Notes under the pieces: generated by a model | What the model saw: only the letters and a program-made list of their open reading frames with translations | Databases searched by the model: none | What the model was told of the DNA's origin: nothing | Shown here: piece by piece, positions 1 through 6,547 of the stretch | How the letters are laid out: each line of letters begins with the position of its first letter | Position numbering within the stretch: the first letter of the stretch is position 1 | Position numbers and translations under genes: made by a program | Origin: Bacteroidetes bacterium HGW-Bacteroidetes-12 | GTDB taxonomy: Bacteria; Bacteroidota; Bacteroidia; Flavobacteriales_E; Vicingaceae | DNA length: 16,167 bases | NCBI GenBank assembly: GCA_002841035.1 | Contig: PHDR01000017.1 | Span: 1-16,167 of the forward strand | Direction of reading: 5' to 3'

Positions 1-83
1 AATGGTTCTTGAGCTGATATAGTATTGCAAACGCAAAACAAACCAGCAACGACTAATAAATTTATTAAATTAATAGATTTCAT
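1..83 (-). CDS. gldN: GldN/PorN, T9SS ring protein (N-terminal fragment)
   Basis: Only the first 27 codons are in the window; the gene runs off the left edge. The visible peptide starts MKSINLINLLVVAGLF and ends in SAQEP, a classical Sec signal peptide with probable cleavage near SAQ. Its identity rests on position: it is the next minus-strand gene after gldM with a 22-base gap, where gldN/porN sits in the gldKLMN and porPKLMN clusters. In the family, GldN is a periplasmic protein that binds the lipoprotein GldK to form a ring under the outer membrane and contacts the GldM periplasmic arm. A strong Shine-Dalgarno site lies 4 bases upstream of the ATG, which fixes the start. The mature domain cannot be checked here. 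Confidence 0.8.
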   Translation of the reverse strand, partial: MKSINLINLLVVAGLFCVCNTISAQEP

Positions 84-87
84 AAAA

Positions 88-94
88 CCTCCCC
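88..94 (-). promoter_or_regulatory. Strong Shine-Dalgarno site of gldN
   Basis: On the minus strand GGGGAGG lies 4 bases before the gldN ATG. Bacteroidota generally do not use Shine-Dalgarno pairing, and most genes in this window lack such a site, so this is unusual and also supports the chosen start. Confidence 0.75.
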
Positions 95-105
95 TTTTGA
101 ATTAA

Positions 106-1776
106 TTAAATTACTGTAACAATAATAGGTGCTAACTGTCTTGTTGTTCCATCTGGCATTTTAACGGTTATGTTTTCAATGTAAAACTTTTGATTTCTTG
201 ACGCCCCTTTAATCATTGATTTACATTTGTCGTTTAATTTGTTACCCGTCACTTTTTCTTCATTTACAATTCCTGCTTTTGTTGTTGAAAATGCAAATGA
301 ACTAACGCTTACGTTTACTTCAAAGTCAAAGTTATCCATTTTAGCCTGAACCGTAGAAGCAGATTCGAATTCAACCTTTTTAATATTTGGTGATCCAGAT
401 TTACCAGATATCGATGATACTGGATCAGGGATTCTTTTAACTCTAAACTCTGATTTTCCTAAAGGTACTTTGTTTCCATTATCATCTGTCCCAGTAACAA
501 CAATAGTAACAGTTTTTGCTCCAGCTGGTGGTCGCATGTTATACCCTTTTGCTGTTTTAGATAACCCTGGTCCTGAAGCGGTAAAATTAGGCATAGGAGC
601 TGAAACTGAAACAGGGTTATCTACTCCTATATAAAAAACATTCATTTTATCGGCAGCTACAGTTGTAGATGGTTTTCCGACTTCAAAACTATGGTCAAAA
701 GGATAGATTTTTGGTCCTTTTTTAGTTTTTACTTTGATTATACCACCCCATTGATGAACACCAATAGATTCTTTAACCTTTAAGTATCCTTTTCCTGCTT
801 CAACATTTTTTAATTGATACCATCCTCCATTTTTAAAATCTCCCCAAGAATTTCCTTTAGAACCTTTCATGATTTTAGCTTCATCCACTTCTCCGTTTTT
901 CCAAGCAGTGCTATCTACTTTACCTATAAAAATTTCTGGATTTTGTGTGTCGTCATAAGCTGCTGTGAATATTTGAGCACTAAAAGAATCAGTTTCATTT
1001 AAAAATGCTTTTTTTGCGAATGCAAAACCATCTACTTTACTAAATGAAACAGAACCTGCATCAATATTTTCATAAAGTTTTGCAACAGCTTCCGCTTCTG
1101 CACTTCTAACATCCGATTGGAATTTAGAGAGAATGGTTATAACTGCTGCTAAAGGCACGTGGTAAAAATTCATTGACTCCCAATTTTTATCATCACCTTC
1201 ACCTTTTTTTGGATCTTCCGTATCTAAAACAGCTAAAGTTTGTTTCATAACATCCAAAGCTTCTTTGTTATCTTTAAACAAATCTAATAATCCGTTTTGA
1301 TAAGCATTTATTTTTTTTCGCAAATCAACTGCAGACCATTCACCATCTTTTGGTGAAGCAGGATCAGCTAACCCCATTTTTAATGTAGGAATATCATAAT
1401 TATCTTTACTTTGAACATTTTTTATATGAAACAAACTCTCTTCAGCTCCTTCGGGAAGTTTATCTGTTTCTTTAATAAGCTGTTTTTTTAAATCAGCAAT
1501 GTGTTGATATAAATCATCAGACATTTTTTTTACTGTATTTGCTTTGTCTCTATAAGGACCCGATTTAACAGGGTCGTCTTGTGCTGCACTAGCAAAGGCT
1601 GCATAATAAATTCCTGTTTTATCGGCAAATGATTCTGTTGAACTTTCAATACCAGTATTTACTACTATAAAGGCATCCAAAATATCTTTAGAAACGTTCA
1701 TTGCTAATAAGGCTGTTAACACGAGGTACATCATACCTATCATCTTCTGCCTTGGGGGTAAATCTCCTCCACTCAT
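106..1776 (-). CDS. gldM: GldM/PorM, periplasmic arm of the T9SS motor
   Basis: GldM dimerises inside the GldL ring in the inner membrane and extends across the periplasm to the GldK-GldN ring, passing motor energy to the secretion translocon and gliding apparatus. The 556-residue protein begins MSGGDLPPRQKMIGMMYLVL, with a short cytoplasmic N-terminus and one transmembrane helix at about residues 12-28 (MIGMMYLVLTALLAMNV), the hallmark of the family. A helical segment follows and then a long beta-rich periplasmic part, matching the D1-D4 layout known for GldM/PorM. It is somewhat longer than the roughly 515 residues I recall for characterised members. It lies 42 bases after gldL and 22 before gldN, consistent with one transcript. 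There is no Shine-Dalgarno site; the leader is AAAATTATAAAATT. Identity is very secure. Confidence 0.97.
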   Translation of the reverse strand: MSGGDLPPRQKMIGMMYLVLTALLAMNVSKDILDAFIVVNTGIESSTESFADKTGIYYAAFASAAQDDPVKSGPYRDKANTVKKMSDDLYQHIADLKKQLIKETDKLPEGAEESLFHIKNVQSKDNYDIPTLKMGLADPASPKDGEWSAVDLRKKINAYQNGLLDLFKDNKEALDVMKQTLAVLDTEDPKKGEGDDKNWESMNFYHVPLAAVITILSKFQSDVRSAEAEAVAKLYENIDAGSVSFSKVDGFAFAKKAFLNETDSFSAQIFTAAYDDTQNPEIFIGKVDSTAWKNGEVDEAKIMKGSKGNSWGDFKNGGWYQLKNVEAGKGYLKVKESIGVHQWGGIIKVKTKKGPKIYPFDHSFEVGKPSTTVAADKMNVFYIGVDNPVSVSAPMPNFTASGPGLSKTAKGYNMRPPAGAKTVTIVVTGTDDNGNKVPLGKSEFRVKRIPDPVSSISGKSGSPNIKKVEFESASTVQAKMDNFDFEVNVSVSSFAFSTTKAGIVNEEKVTGNKLNDKCKSMIKGASRNQKFYIENITVKMPDGTTRQLAPIIVTVI

Positions 1777-1818
1777 AATTTTATAATTTTAAAAATTAGT
1801 TAAACAAAAAATAATTAG

Positions 1819-2616
1819 TTACGATTTCATGGCTGTTAACATATTGCCATAAACATTATTTAGGGCAGATAAGTTAGTAGATAATTCAGCAATGTTTTCT
1901 TTATATCGTTTAGTATCTTCAACCGAATCGGAAAGGTTTGTCATCAGAGCAGTTATTCCAGCATACATTGCTTTCATCGTTTCAGCTTGTTGTTGAGAAC
2001 CGCTTAATTGAGATTCGTAAGATGCGTTTAAAGCTTCTAAGGTAGATGCCATTCTTTTTAGATTATCACCTGTTGCTGCACCAGATTCAGCAGCACTTGT
2101 TAATCCTGTTAATGCTTGAGACGCTTGTTCATAAGAACCAGCAAGTGTAGATACTTTAGAAGAAGCATTTTGTAAGCTAGAAGTATATTCTGCTGTTGCA
2201 ACAGAAGCATCAGATATTTCTGATAATTTATTTGCATTTGTACTTAAGCTTCTTAATCCTTGTCCTAAACTTTCAATTAATTCTGGTCCAATTTTAGCAT
2301 CTTCCAGCATTGTGTCTAATTGTTCTGTAACTGTTCCTTTTAATTTTCCGTGTCCATGCCCGTCTTCATCATCCATACCTGCTAATTCAGGGTAAGCCAA
2401 CGTCCAATCTAGTGGTAAGTGTTGGGGTTCAAAAGCTGATACAAGGAAGATTAATGCCTCTGTACTTAGTCCAACAACAAGCATTGGTCCTGCTCCTGGC
2501 CAGTGCATAATTTTAAAAAGAGCCCCTACAATCACAACGGCAGCTCCTGCTCCATAAAGTATCCCCATAATGGTTTTACCTTTCTTGGTTTCAAATAAAA
2601 ATTCAATAATTCCCAT
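1819..2616 (-). CDS. gldL: GldL/PorL, proton-channel subunit of the T9SS motor
   Basis: GldL forms a pentameric inner-membrane ring around two GldM helices and is thought to convert the proton motive force into rotation that powers T9SS and gliding. The 265-residue protein has two transmembrane helices near residues 15-35 and 43-61 and a long cytoplasmic alpha-helical, Ala/Ser/Leu-rich tail from about residue 85. Residues matching those studied in Flavobacterium johnsoniae GldL appear present: K35 and H38 (FKIMHWP) and E53 and E63 (STEALIFLVSAFEP), corresponding to K27, H30, E49 and E59 there (alignment from memory). A linker at about residues 80-90 is rich in Asp, Glu, Gly and His. It lies 58 bases after gldK and 42 before gldM. 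No Shine-Dalgarno site is seen. Identity is secure. Confidence 0.97.
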   Translation of the reverse strand: MGIIEFLFETKKGKTIMGILYGAGAAVVIVGALFKIMHWPGAGPMLVVGLSTEALIFLVSAFEPQHLPLDWTLAYPELAGMDDEDGHGHGKLKGTVTEQLDTMLEDAKIGPELIESLGQGLRSLSTNANKLSEISDASVATAEYTSSLQNASSKVSTLAGSYEQASQALTGLTSAAESGAATGDNLKRMASTLEALNASYESQLSGSQQQAETMKAMYAGITALMTNLSDSVEDTKRYKENIAELSTNLSALNNVYGNMLTAMKS

Positions 2617-2674
2617 AGTGTTTAGTTTTAAAAGTTAATACAATTTTAGATAGGTTTTTAATTAATTATTTTGA

Positions 2675-3988
2675 TTATAAGTTATCATCTTTTGCTCTTC
2701 CTAAGTAGGTCATAACACATCTAAATCCAATATAAGATTTAGCTGTATCTTGATATTCATAAGTTCTAGTTCCTGTTTGTAAATAATACCCTATATCTTT
2801 CCATGAACCGCCTCTAATCACTTTTCGTTTCAACACTTCAGGCTCTTCATCTTTTGCATCATATAAATAATCAGGATTCAAATCATGTGCAAAATTATAA
2901 GCCGATTCATCAAAAGCATTGCTAGTCCATTCCGCTACATTTCCTGCCATACAATATAATCCAAAATCATTAGGGTTATAAGAATTTATTTTTACTGTGT
3001 GGAAACCTCCATCATCAATATAGTTACCTCTCATTGGTTTAAAGTTACCTAAAAAACAACCTCTGGCATTTCTGATATAAGGACCTCCCCAAGGGTAAGG
3101 ACTTAAATCTAAGCCTCCACGAGCAGCATACTCCCACTCCGATTCGGTTGGTAACCGAAAATCATTTACAGGAGGAGAACCTAATTCAGCCAAATGGGCA
3201 TGAAGTAATCTTGTTCTCCAAATACTGAATGCAGTGGCTTGTTTCCATGAAACCCCCACAACAGGATAGTCATCATAAGCAGGATGCCAAAAATAATTTT
3301 GAGTCATTGGTTCATTAAATGAGTAGGTAAAATCATGTATCCAAGCCAGTGTATCAGGATACACATTAATTACATCTCGTATAATAAATTTACTTCTGTC
3401 TAAAGAAAAAGCATGTCTAGCTCCTTCTGGACCATTAAGTGCATCTCTGTTTGATCGTTTTGATGCACTTCTAAAATCTATCCAATAATAGGTGTAGTTT
3501 AATTTACGAGTATCTACTTCCCTTCTGTTCATATACCGTTCAGCAGGATTGTAATACATAGGTTCTAAAGCTTCTCTTATTTCTGGCTCATTCCACTTAA
3601 CTTTAGCATACCAATCAAGAATTGGCTCATCGTATTCTTCTTCAAATTCATTTGTGGTGATTAAAAGCTCTTCTCTATCATCAGCTAAGATTTTACGGAA
3701 AATAGAATCTCTAACATGATATACAAACTGACGGTATTCATTGTTAGAAATTTCTGTTTGATCAATATAGAATGCTTGCACAGAAACCGTTCTGGTTTGA
3801 GCGGTAAGAGCATAAGGAACATCTTGATCTGATGGTCCCATGTTGTAGCTGCCCATGGGTATAAACAGCATTCCAAAAGGATCTGGTTGGTACCATTCCT
3901 CTCTTCCTTGAACACCAATTAGTTCGCCATTACCTTTACTACATGCATAAAGAATGACTATAGTCATTAATATTACTATTTTTTTCAT
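2675..3988 (-). CDS. gldK: GldK/PorK, outer-membrane lipoprotein of the T9SS ring
   Basis: GldK is a lipoprotein with a formylglycine-generating-enzyme (FGE/sulfatase-modifying) fold that forms a periplasmic ring with GldN at the outer membrane. The 437-residue protein starts with a lipoprotein signal peptide whose lipobox is L-Y-A-C, putting the lipidated cysteine at residue 16. FGE-type motifs run in order: PFGMLFIPMGSYNMG (about 37-51), FRLPTESEWEYAARGG (277-292), AGNVAEW (348-354), RGGSW (392-396) and GFRC (421-424). The fold is presumed structural here; no enzyme activity is implied. Length fits the family. GGAGG lies 5 bases upstream of the ATG and fixes the start. Its 130-base leader after the porP-like gene contains two hairpins. 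gldL follows after 58 bases. Confidence 0.97.
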   Translation of the reverse strand: MKKIVILMTIVILYACSKGNGELIGVQGREEWYQPDPFGMLFIPMGSYNMGPSDQDVPYALTAQTRTVSVQAFYIDQTEISNNEYRQFVYHVRDSIFRKILADDREELLITTNEFEEEYDEPILDWYAKVKWNEPEIREALEPMYYNPAERYMNRREVDTRKLNYTYYWIDFRSASKRSNRDALNGPEGARHAFSLDRSKFIIRDVINVYPDTLAWIHDFTYSFNEPMTQNYFWHPAYDDYPVVGVSWKQATAFSIWRTRLLHAHLAELGSPPVNDFRLPTESEWEYAARGGLDLSPYPWGGPYIRNARGCFLGNFKPMRGNYIDDGGFHTVKINSYNPNDFGLYCMAGNVAEWTSNAFDESAYNFAHDLNPDYLYDAKDEEPEVLKRKVIRGGSWKDIGYYLQTGTRTYEYQDTAKSYIGFRCVMTYLGRAKDDNL

Positions 3989-3993
3989 TGTTA

Positions 3994-3998
3994 CCTCC
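3994..3998 (-). promoter_or_regulatory. Strong Shine-Dalgarno site of gldK
   Basis: On the minus strand GGAGG is followed by TAACA and then ATG, a 5-base spacing. It decides the gldK start. Apart from gldN, no other gene with a visible leader in the window has a comparable site. Confidence 0.75.
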
Positions 3999-4012
3999 TT
4001 TCTTTTTCTTTT

Positions 4013-4036
4013 ACCACTTATTTTATAAAAAGTGGT
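4013..4036 (-). promoter_or_regulatory. Hairpin in the gldK leader, next to the ribosome site
   Basis: ACCACTT and AAGTGGT are perfect 7-bp arms around a 10-base AT loop. In a minus-strand transcript this stem lies 14 bases upstream of the gldK GGAGG. There is no U-run directly after it, so it looks more like a leader structure than an intrinsic terminator. Function is inferred. Confidence 0.45.
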
Positions 4037-4045
4037 TACTATTCA

Positions 4046-4074
4046 TCTTCAAATTATTGTTTTTGTTTTGAAGA
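4046..4074 (-). promoter_or_regulatory. Second hairpin in the gldK leader
   Basis: TCTTCAAA and TTTGAAGA are perfect 8-bp arms around a 13-base loop, placed 9 bases upstream of the first leader hairpin on the minus strand. It could be an RNA processing or stabilising structure between the porP-like gene and gldK, or a protein-binding inverted repeat. No function is demonstrated. Confidence 0.35.
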
Positions 4075-4118
4075 CGAGTTGCCTTAAACGTGAGTTTTAA
4101 AAAATGGTTACAGTTTTA

Positions 4119-5084
4119 TTATAAAAATCTAACAGAACGATAAACTTCTCTTTTTGGTTGTTTGTGAATGCTTGTGCAATATTTAAGCATTAATTCAAAA
4201 CTTCCACTGCTATGATCCCCTAAAGAAGATGTTGTTAAATCATACGCAACACCTAATTTTAAACCAGGGAAGTTAATAAAGTCGCCAATGTTAGCTCCAA
4301 CAATAATTCCAATAGCGTCTTCTATTCTATAAGTAACGCCTCCCCATACCTTCATATTGTATTCCACCAAAACATTAACATCCAATTGAGTAGATGCTGC
4401 ATCGGTTTTTGTTAAAATAGATGGTTTTAAAATCCATTTTTTATTATTATTTATATCCCAATCATACCCAGCCATTATATAATAATGACGAGCTTGTTCA
4501 AAGCTTAATGCTCCTACGCCAGCAGAATTCCCTGCGGCAGCATCTTCAACAGAAGATTGTGGGATGTGTAGGGTCGATATACCAACATACATTTTATTAG
4601 CTATAGAATAATAAAGACCTGCTCCAAAATCAAAAGTGGCTGCTGAAGTTCCTGCATTAGGAATTGATGGGTCTAAATTTGGATCATCTATTGCTATAAA
4701 ATTATCTCCAAAAGATTTACTTAACATACCTGCCTCTATACCTATACCTAATTCTCCTGGTCCTAACTGCAAATGGTATGCATACGCCAGTTTAGCTACT
4801 AAAGATTTTTCAATTCCTAATTTATCTTGAAAAACAGTAAGACCAACACCATGTTTACTAAAACGAGCATCTGCACTAAATAAATGCGTTTGAGGATTTC
4901 CCTCAAAACCTGTCCATTGTTGACGTGTTAAAACAGTAGCACAAATACCTCCATTATGTCCAGCTGAACCAGGGTTGGTAGCTAATTTGTTAAACATATT
5001 TTGAGTGAATTGGGCATCTTGTTGAGCAAATAAAGTTATAGAACTTATTGCTGTTAAAGATAAAGAAAGTAATACTTTTCTCAT
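4119..5084 (-). CDS. porP: PorP/SprF family type IX secretion outer-membrane protein
   Basis: PorP/SprF proteins are outer-membrane beta-barrels of the type IX secretion system; SprF-type members are needed to export or attach particular adhesins with type B C-terminal domains. The 321-residue protein has a Sec signal peptide (MRKVLLSLSLTAISSITLFA, cleavage about residue 20) followed by the family start QDAQFTQNMFNKLATNPGSAG and the RQQWTGFEGNPQTH segment, alternating hydrophobic strands, and an end in R-S-V-R-F-L. It is the gene directly before gldK, as porP precedes porK in Porphyromonas gingivalis, so the symbol rests on that order. Genomes of this group often carry many PorP/SprF paralogues, so strict orthology is not proven. 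There is no Shine-Dalgarno site. The 196-base upstream region is AT-rich with no clear promoter. Confidence 0.9.
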   Translation of the reverse strand: MRKVLLSLSLTAISSITLFAQQDAQFTQNMFNKLATNPGSAGHNGGICATVLTRQQWTGFEGNPQTHLFSADARFSKHGVGLTVFQDKLGIEKSLVAKLAYAYHLQLGPGELGIGIEAGMLSKSFGDNFIAIDDPNLDPSIPNAGTSAATFDFGAGLYYSIANKMYVGISTLHIPQSSVEDAAAGNSAGVGALSFEQARHYYIMAGYDWDINNNKKWILKPSILTKTDAASTQLDVNVLVEYNMKVWGGVTYRIEDAIGIIVGANIGDFINFPGLKLGVAYDLTTSSLGDHSSGSFELMLKYCTSIHKQPKREVYRSVRFL

Positions 5085-5280
5085 ACAATTATTGTTTAGT
5101 TGGTTTAATTATTAAGCTAAATTATTAAAAATGTTTGTCAATTAGTCGGCTAAGATAAATAAAATATTATAATATAAAAAAACTTTTTTAACTTTATTTT
5201 GTTAATTTCTTGTTGATAACTTGAAAAACAAGGAGTTTGATAAACAACAAAAAGTTAAAAAATTTAATTTTTCGTGTTAA

Positions 5281-6447
5281 TTAAATCAATTTTTGAAATG
5301 TTTGCCACCACTTATCAGGCATTTCGTTATTGCTTGCTGTTTGGTAATCTTTATATGAACATGGTACTAATAAATGACGTTCGTATTTGATTTTTGAATG
5401 AATAGGATAAGGAATATCCATCCACCATCGGTCGCTTTTGTTGCTCTTATAAAAAATCAAATCATGTTTTCCATCCAATATTGTAACAACATACTTTGTA
5501 TAATTTATTCTGCTTCCTATTGGGAAATCATTTTTTCTTGAATTTACTCCCTCCATAAAGTACCATATCATTTGGGCAACACAATGAACTGTTTGGTTGT
5601 TGATATCTAATTCTGGGTTCACTTCATAAAATCCGACTGAAGTAAGTTTATCGCTCATTCCTGCATAGCGTGCAAGTTGGCAAGCTTGTTCTCCATAAAA
5701 TCCGTTTGGAGATGCATTCTTATTTGCTGGAGCTTCTGATTGTCGGACTGACGAAATATCAAAACTGACGAAATCTGCATTTCTAATAATAGGTTCTGCT
5801 TCTTCCATGTTTTTTTGGATTTGCCCTAATCGGTAAGCATCAAAGTAAAGTTTTTCTACTAATTCTACTTTTTCGCTAGAAACAAAATAGGATTGATGCC
5901 CAATATTTGCGTAATTAAATAAAAAGTTGGGTTGATGAAGAATTATTTTTGTTAAAAAATTGTTTGCATTTATTTCTTCTGTTGCTTCGTCAAAATTAAG
6001 GTTGGAGTCAATTGTAACCAAATTAACAGTTTGCTCTAATTGTTGGTAGGCTAAAAAATTGGCATAGGTTAAATCTTGGCTTCCTCCTATTATAATAGGT
6101 ATAACTTTGTTTTTTATGAGGTATTCAATAATGTTGCTTAATGCAAAATAAGTATCATTAACAGTGGCTCCTATTTTTAAATTACCTAAATCTATTATTT
6201 TTTTTGCTCCTGGTGAAACTAATTTATATAGATGCTTTCTTATTAAATTTGGAGCTAGCCCACATCCTTTATTATTATAATTATTCCTATCTTCTTCAAC
6301 ACCAATAATAGCAATAGCGAAATCAGAAATAGCTTGTTGTTCTTCTTTATAAAAAAGAATGTTATGTGCAAAGTGATGTGCTTTATAATCAAAATTAAAG
6401 ATTTCGTCCGATAATTTAATTGGCGAAAAATAGTCTGAAAATTCCAT
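5281..6447 (-). CDS. Arginase/formimidoylglutamase-fold protein, probably catalytically inactive
   Basis: The 388-residue protein has the ureohydrolase (arginase, agmatinase, formimidoylglutamase) layout, but the metal-binding motifs are altered. The expected GGDH(S) is GGSQD (121-125, His replaced by Gln124). The expected DAHxD is DSNLN (147-151, Asp147 kept, His and second Asp both Asn). The expected SFDxD is SFDIS (228-232, Asp230 kept, the second Asp now Ser232). Four of the six usual Mn ligands are therefore gone, although the flanking fold motifs (GLAPNLIR at 63-70, YEVNP at 274-278) remain. After about residue 300 there is an unusual C-terminal extension of some 90 residues rich in Trp and Tyr (SDRWWM, VPCSYKDY, PDKWW). 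It sits between topA and the T9SS cluster, 196 bases before the porP-like gene. It may be a binding or structural protein; the function is unknown. Database names such as formimidoylglutamase would likely be misleading. Confidence 0.85.
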   Translation of the reverse strand: MEFSDYFSPIKLSDEIFNFDYKAHHFAHNILFYKEEQQAISDFAIAIIGVEEDRNNYNNKGCGLAPNLIRKHLYKLVSPGAKKIIDLGNLKIGATVNDTYFALSNIIEYLIKNKVIPIIIGGSQDLTYANFLAYQQLEQTVNLVTIDSNLNFDEATEEINANNFLTKIILHQPNFLFNYANIGHQSYFVSSEKVELVEKLYFDAYRLGQIQKNMEEAEPIIRNADFVSFDISSVRQSEAPANKNASPNGFYGEQACQLARYAGMSDKLTSVGFYEVNPELDINNQTVHCVAQMIWYFMEGVNSRKNDFPIGSRINYTKYVVTILDGKHDLIFYKSNKSDRWWMDIPYPIHSKIKYERHLLVPCSYKDYQTASNNEMPDKWWQTFQKLI

Positions 6448-6451
6448 TATT

Positions 6452-6542
6452 GAGTTAAAAGTTTATAAAGTTGAAAGTTTATAAAGTCCAAAGTCCAAAG
6501 TTAGTTTTCTGCTCATCTATTCAACATTTAAAATTCAAAATT
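6452..6542 (+). repeat. Dispersed intergenic repeat, copy 1 (contains a 16-bp tandem duplication)
   Basis: The gap between topA and the arginase-like gene is almost entirely repeat. TTAAAAGTTTATAAAG (6455-6470) is followed directly by TTGAAAGTTTATAAAG (6471-6486), one mismatch apart, then shorter AAAGTCC units, then TTAGTTTTCTGC and an AT-rich tail with ATTCAAAATT. The same string occurs in reverse orientation at 12771-12836. Because it abuts the arginase-like start, that gene's leader is made of repeat. Confidence 0.7.
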
Positions 6543-6547
6543 TCTCC

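Noticed and set aside
814..1002. Plus-strand open frame opposite gldM
   Set aside because: A shadow of the certain gldM frame; no start context and composition that does not look like a protein.
5117..5141. Possible promoter of the porP-like gene: TAATTTAG with a TTGAC upstream on the minus strand
   Set aside because: One mismatch in the -7 box and a spacing of about 12 bases, which is too short for a Bacteroidota promoter.
5211..5219. TGTTGATAA, one base from a DnaA box, near other GATAA strings
   Set aside because: A single imperfect box in AT-rich DNA is expected by chance; no cluster, no dnaA or dnaN neighbour.
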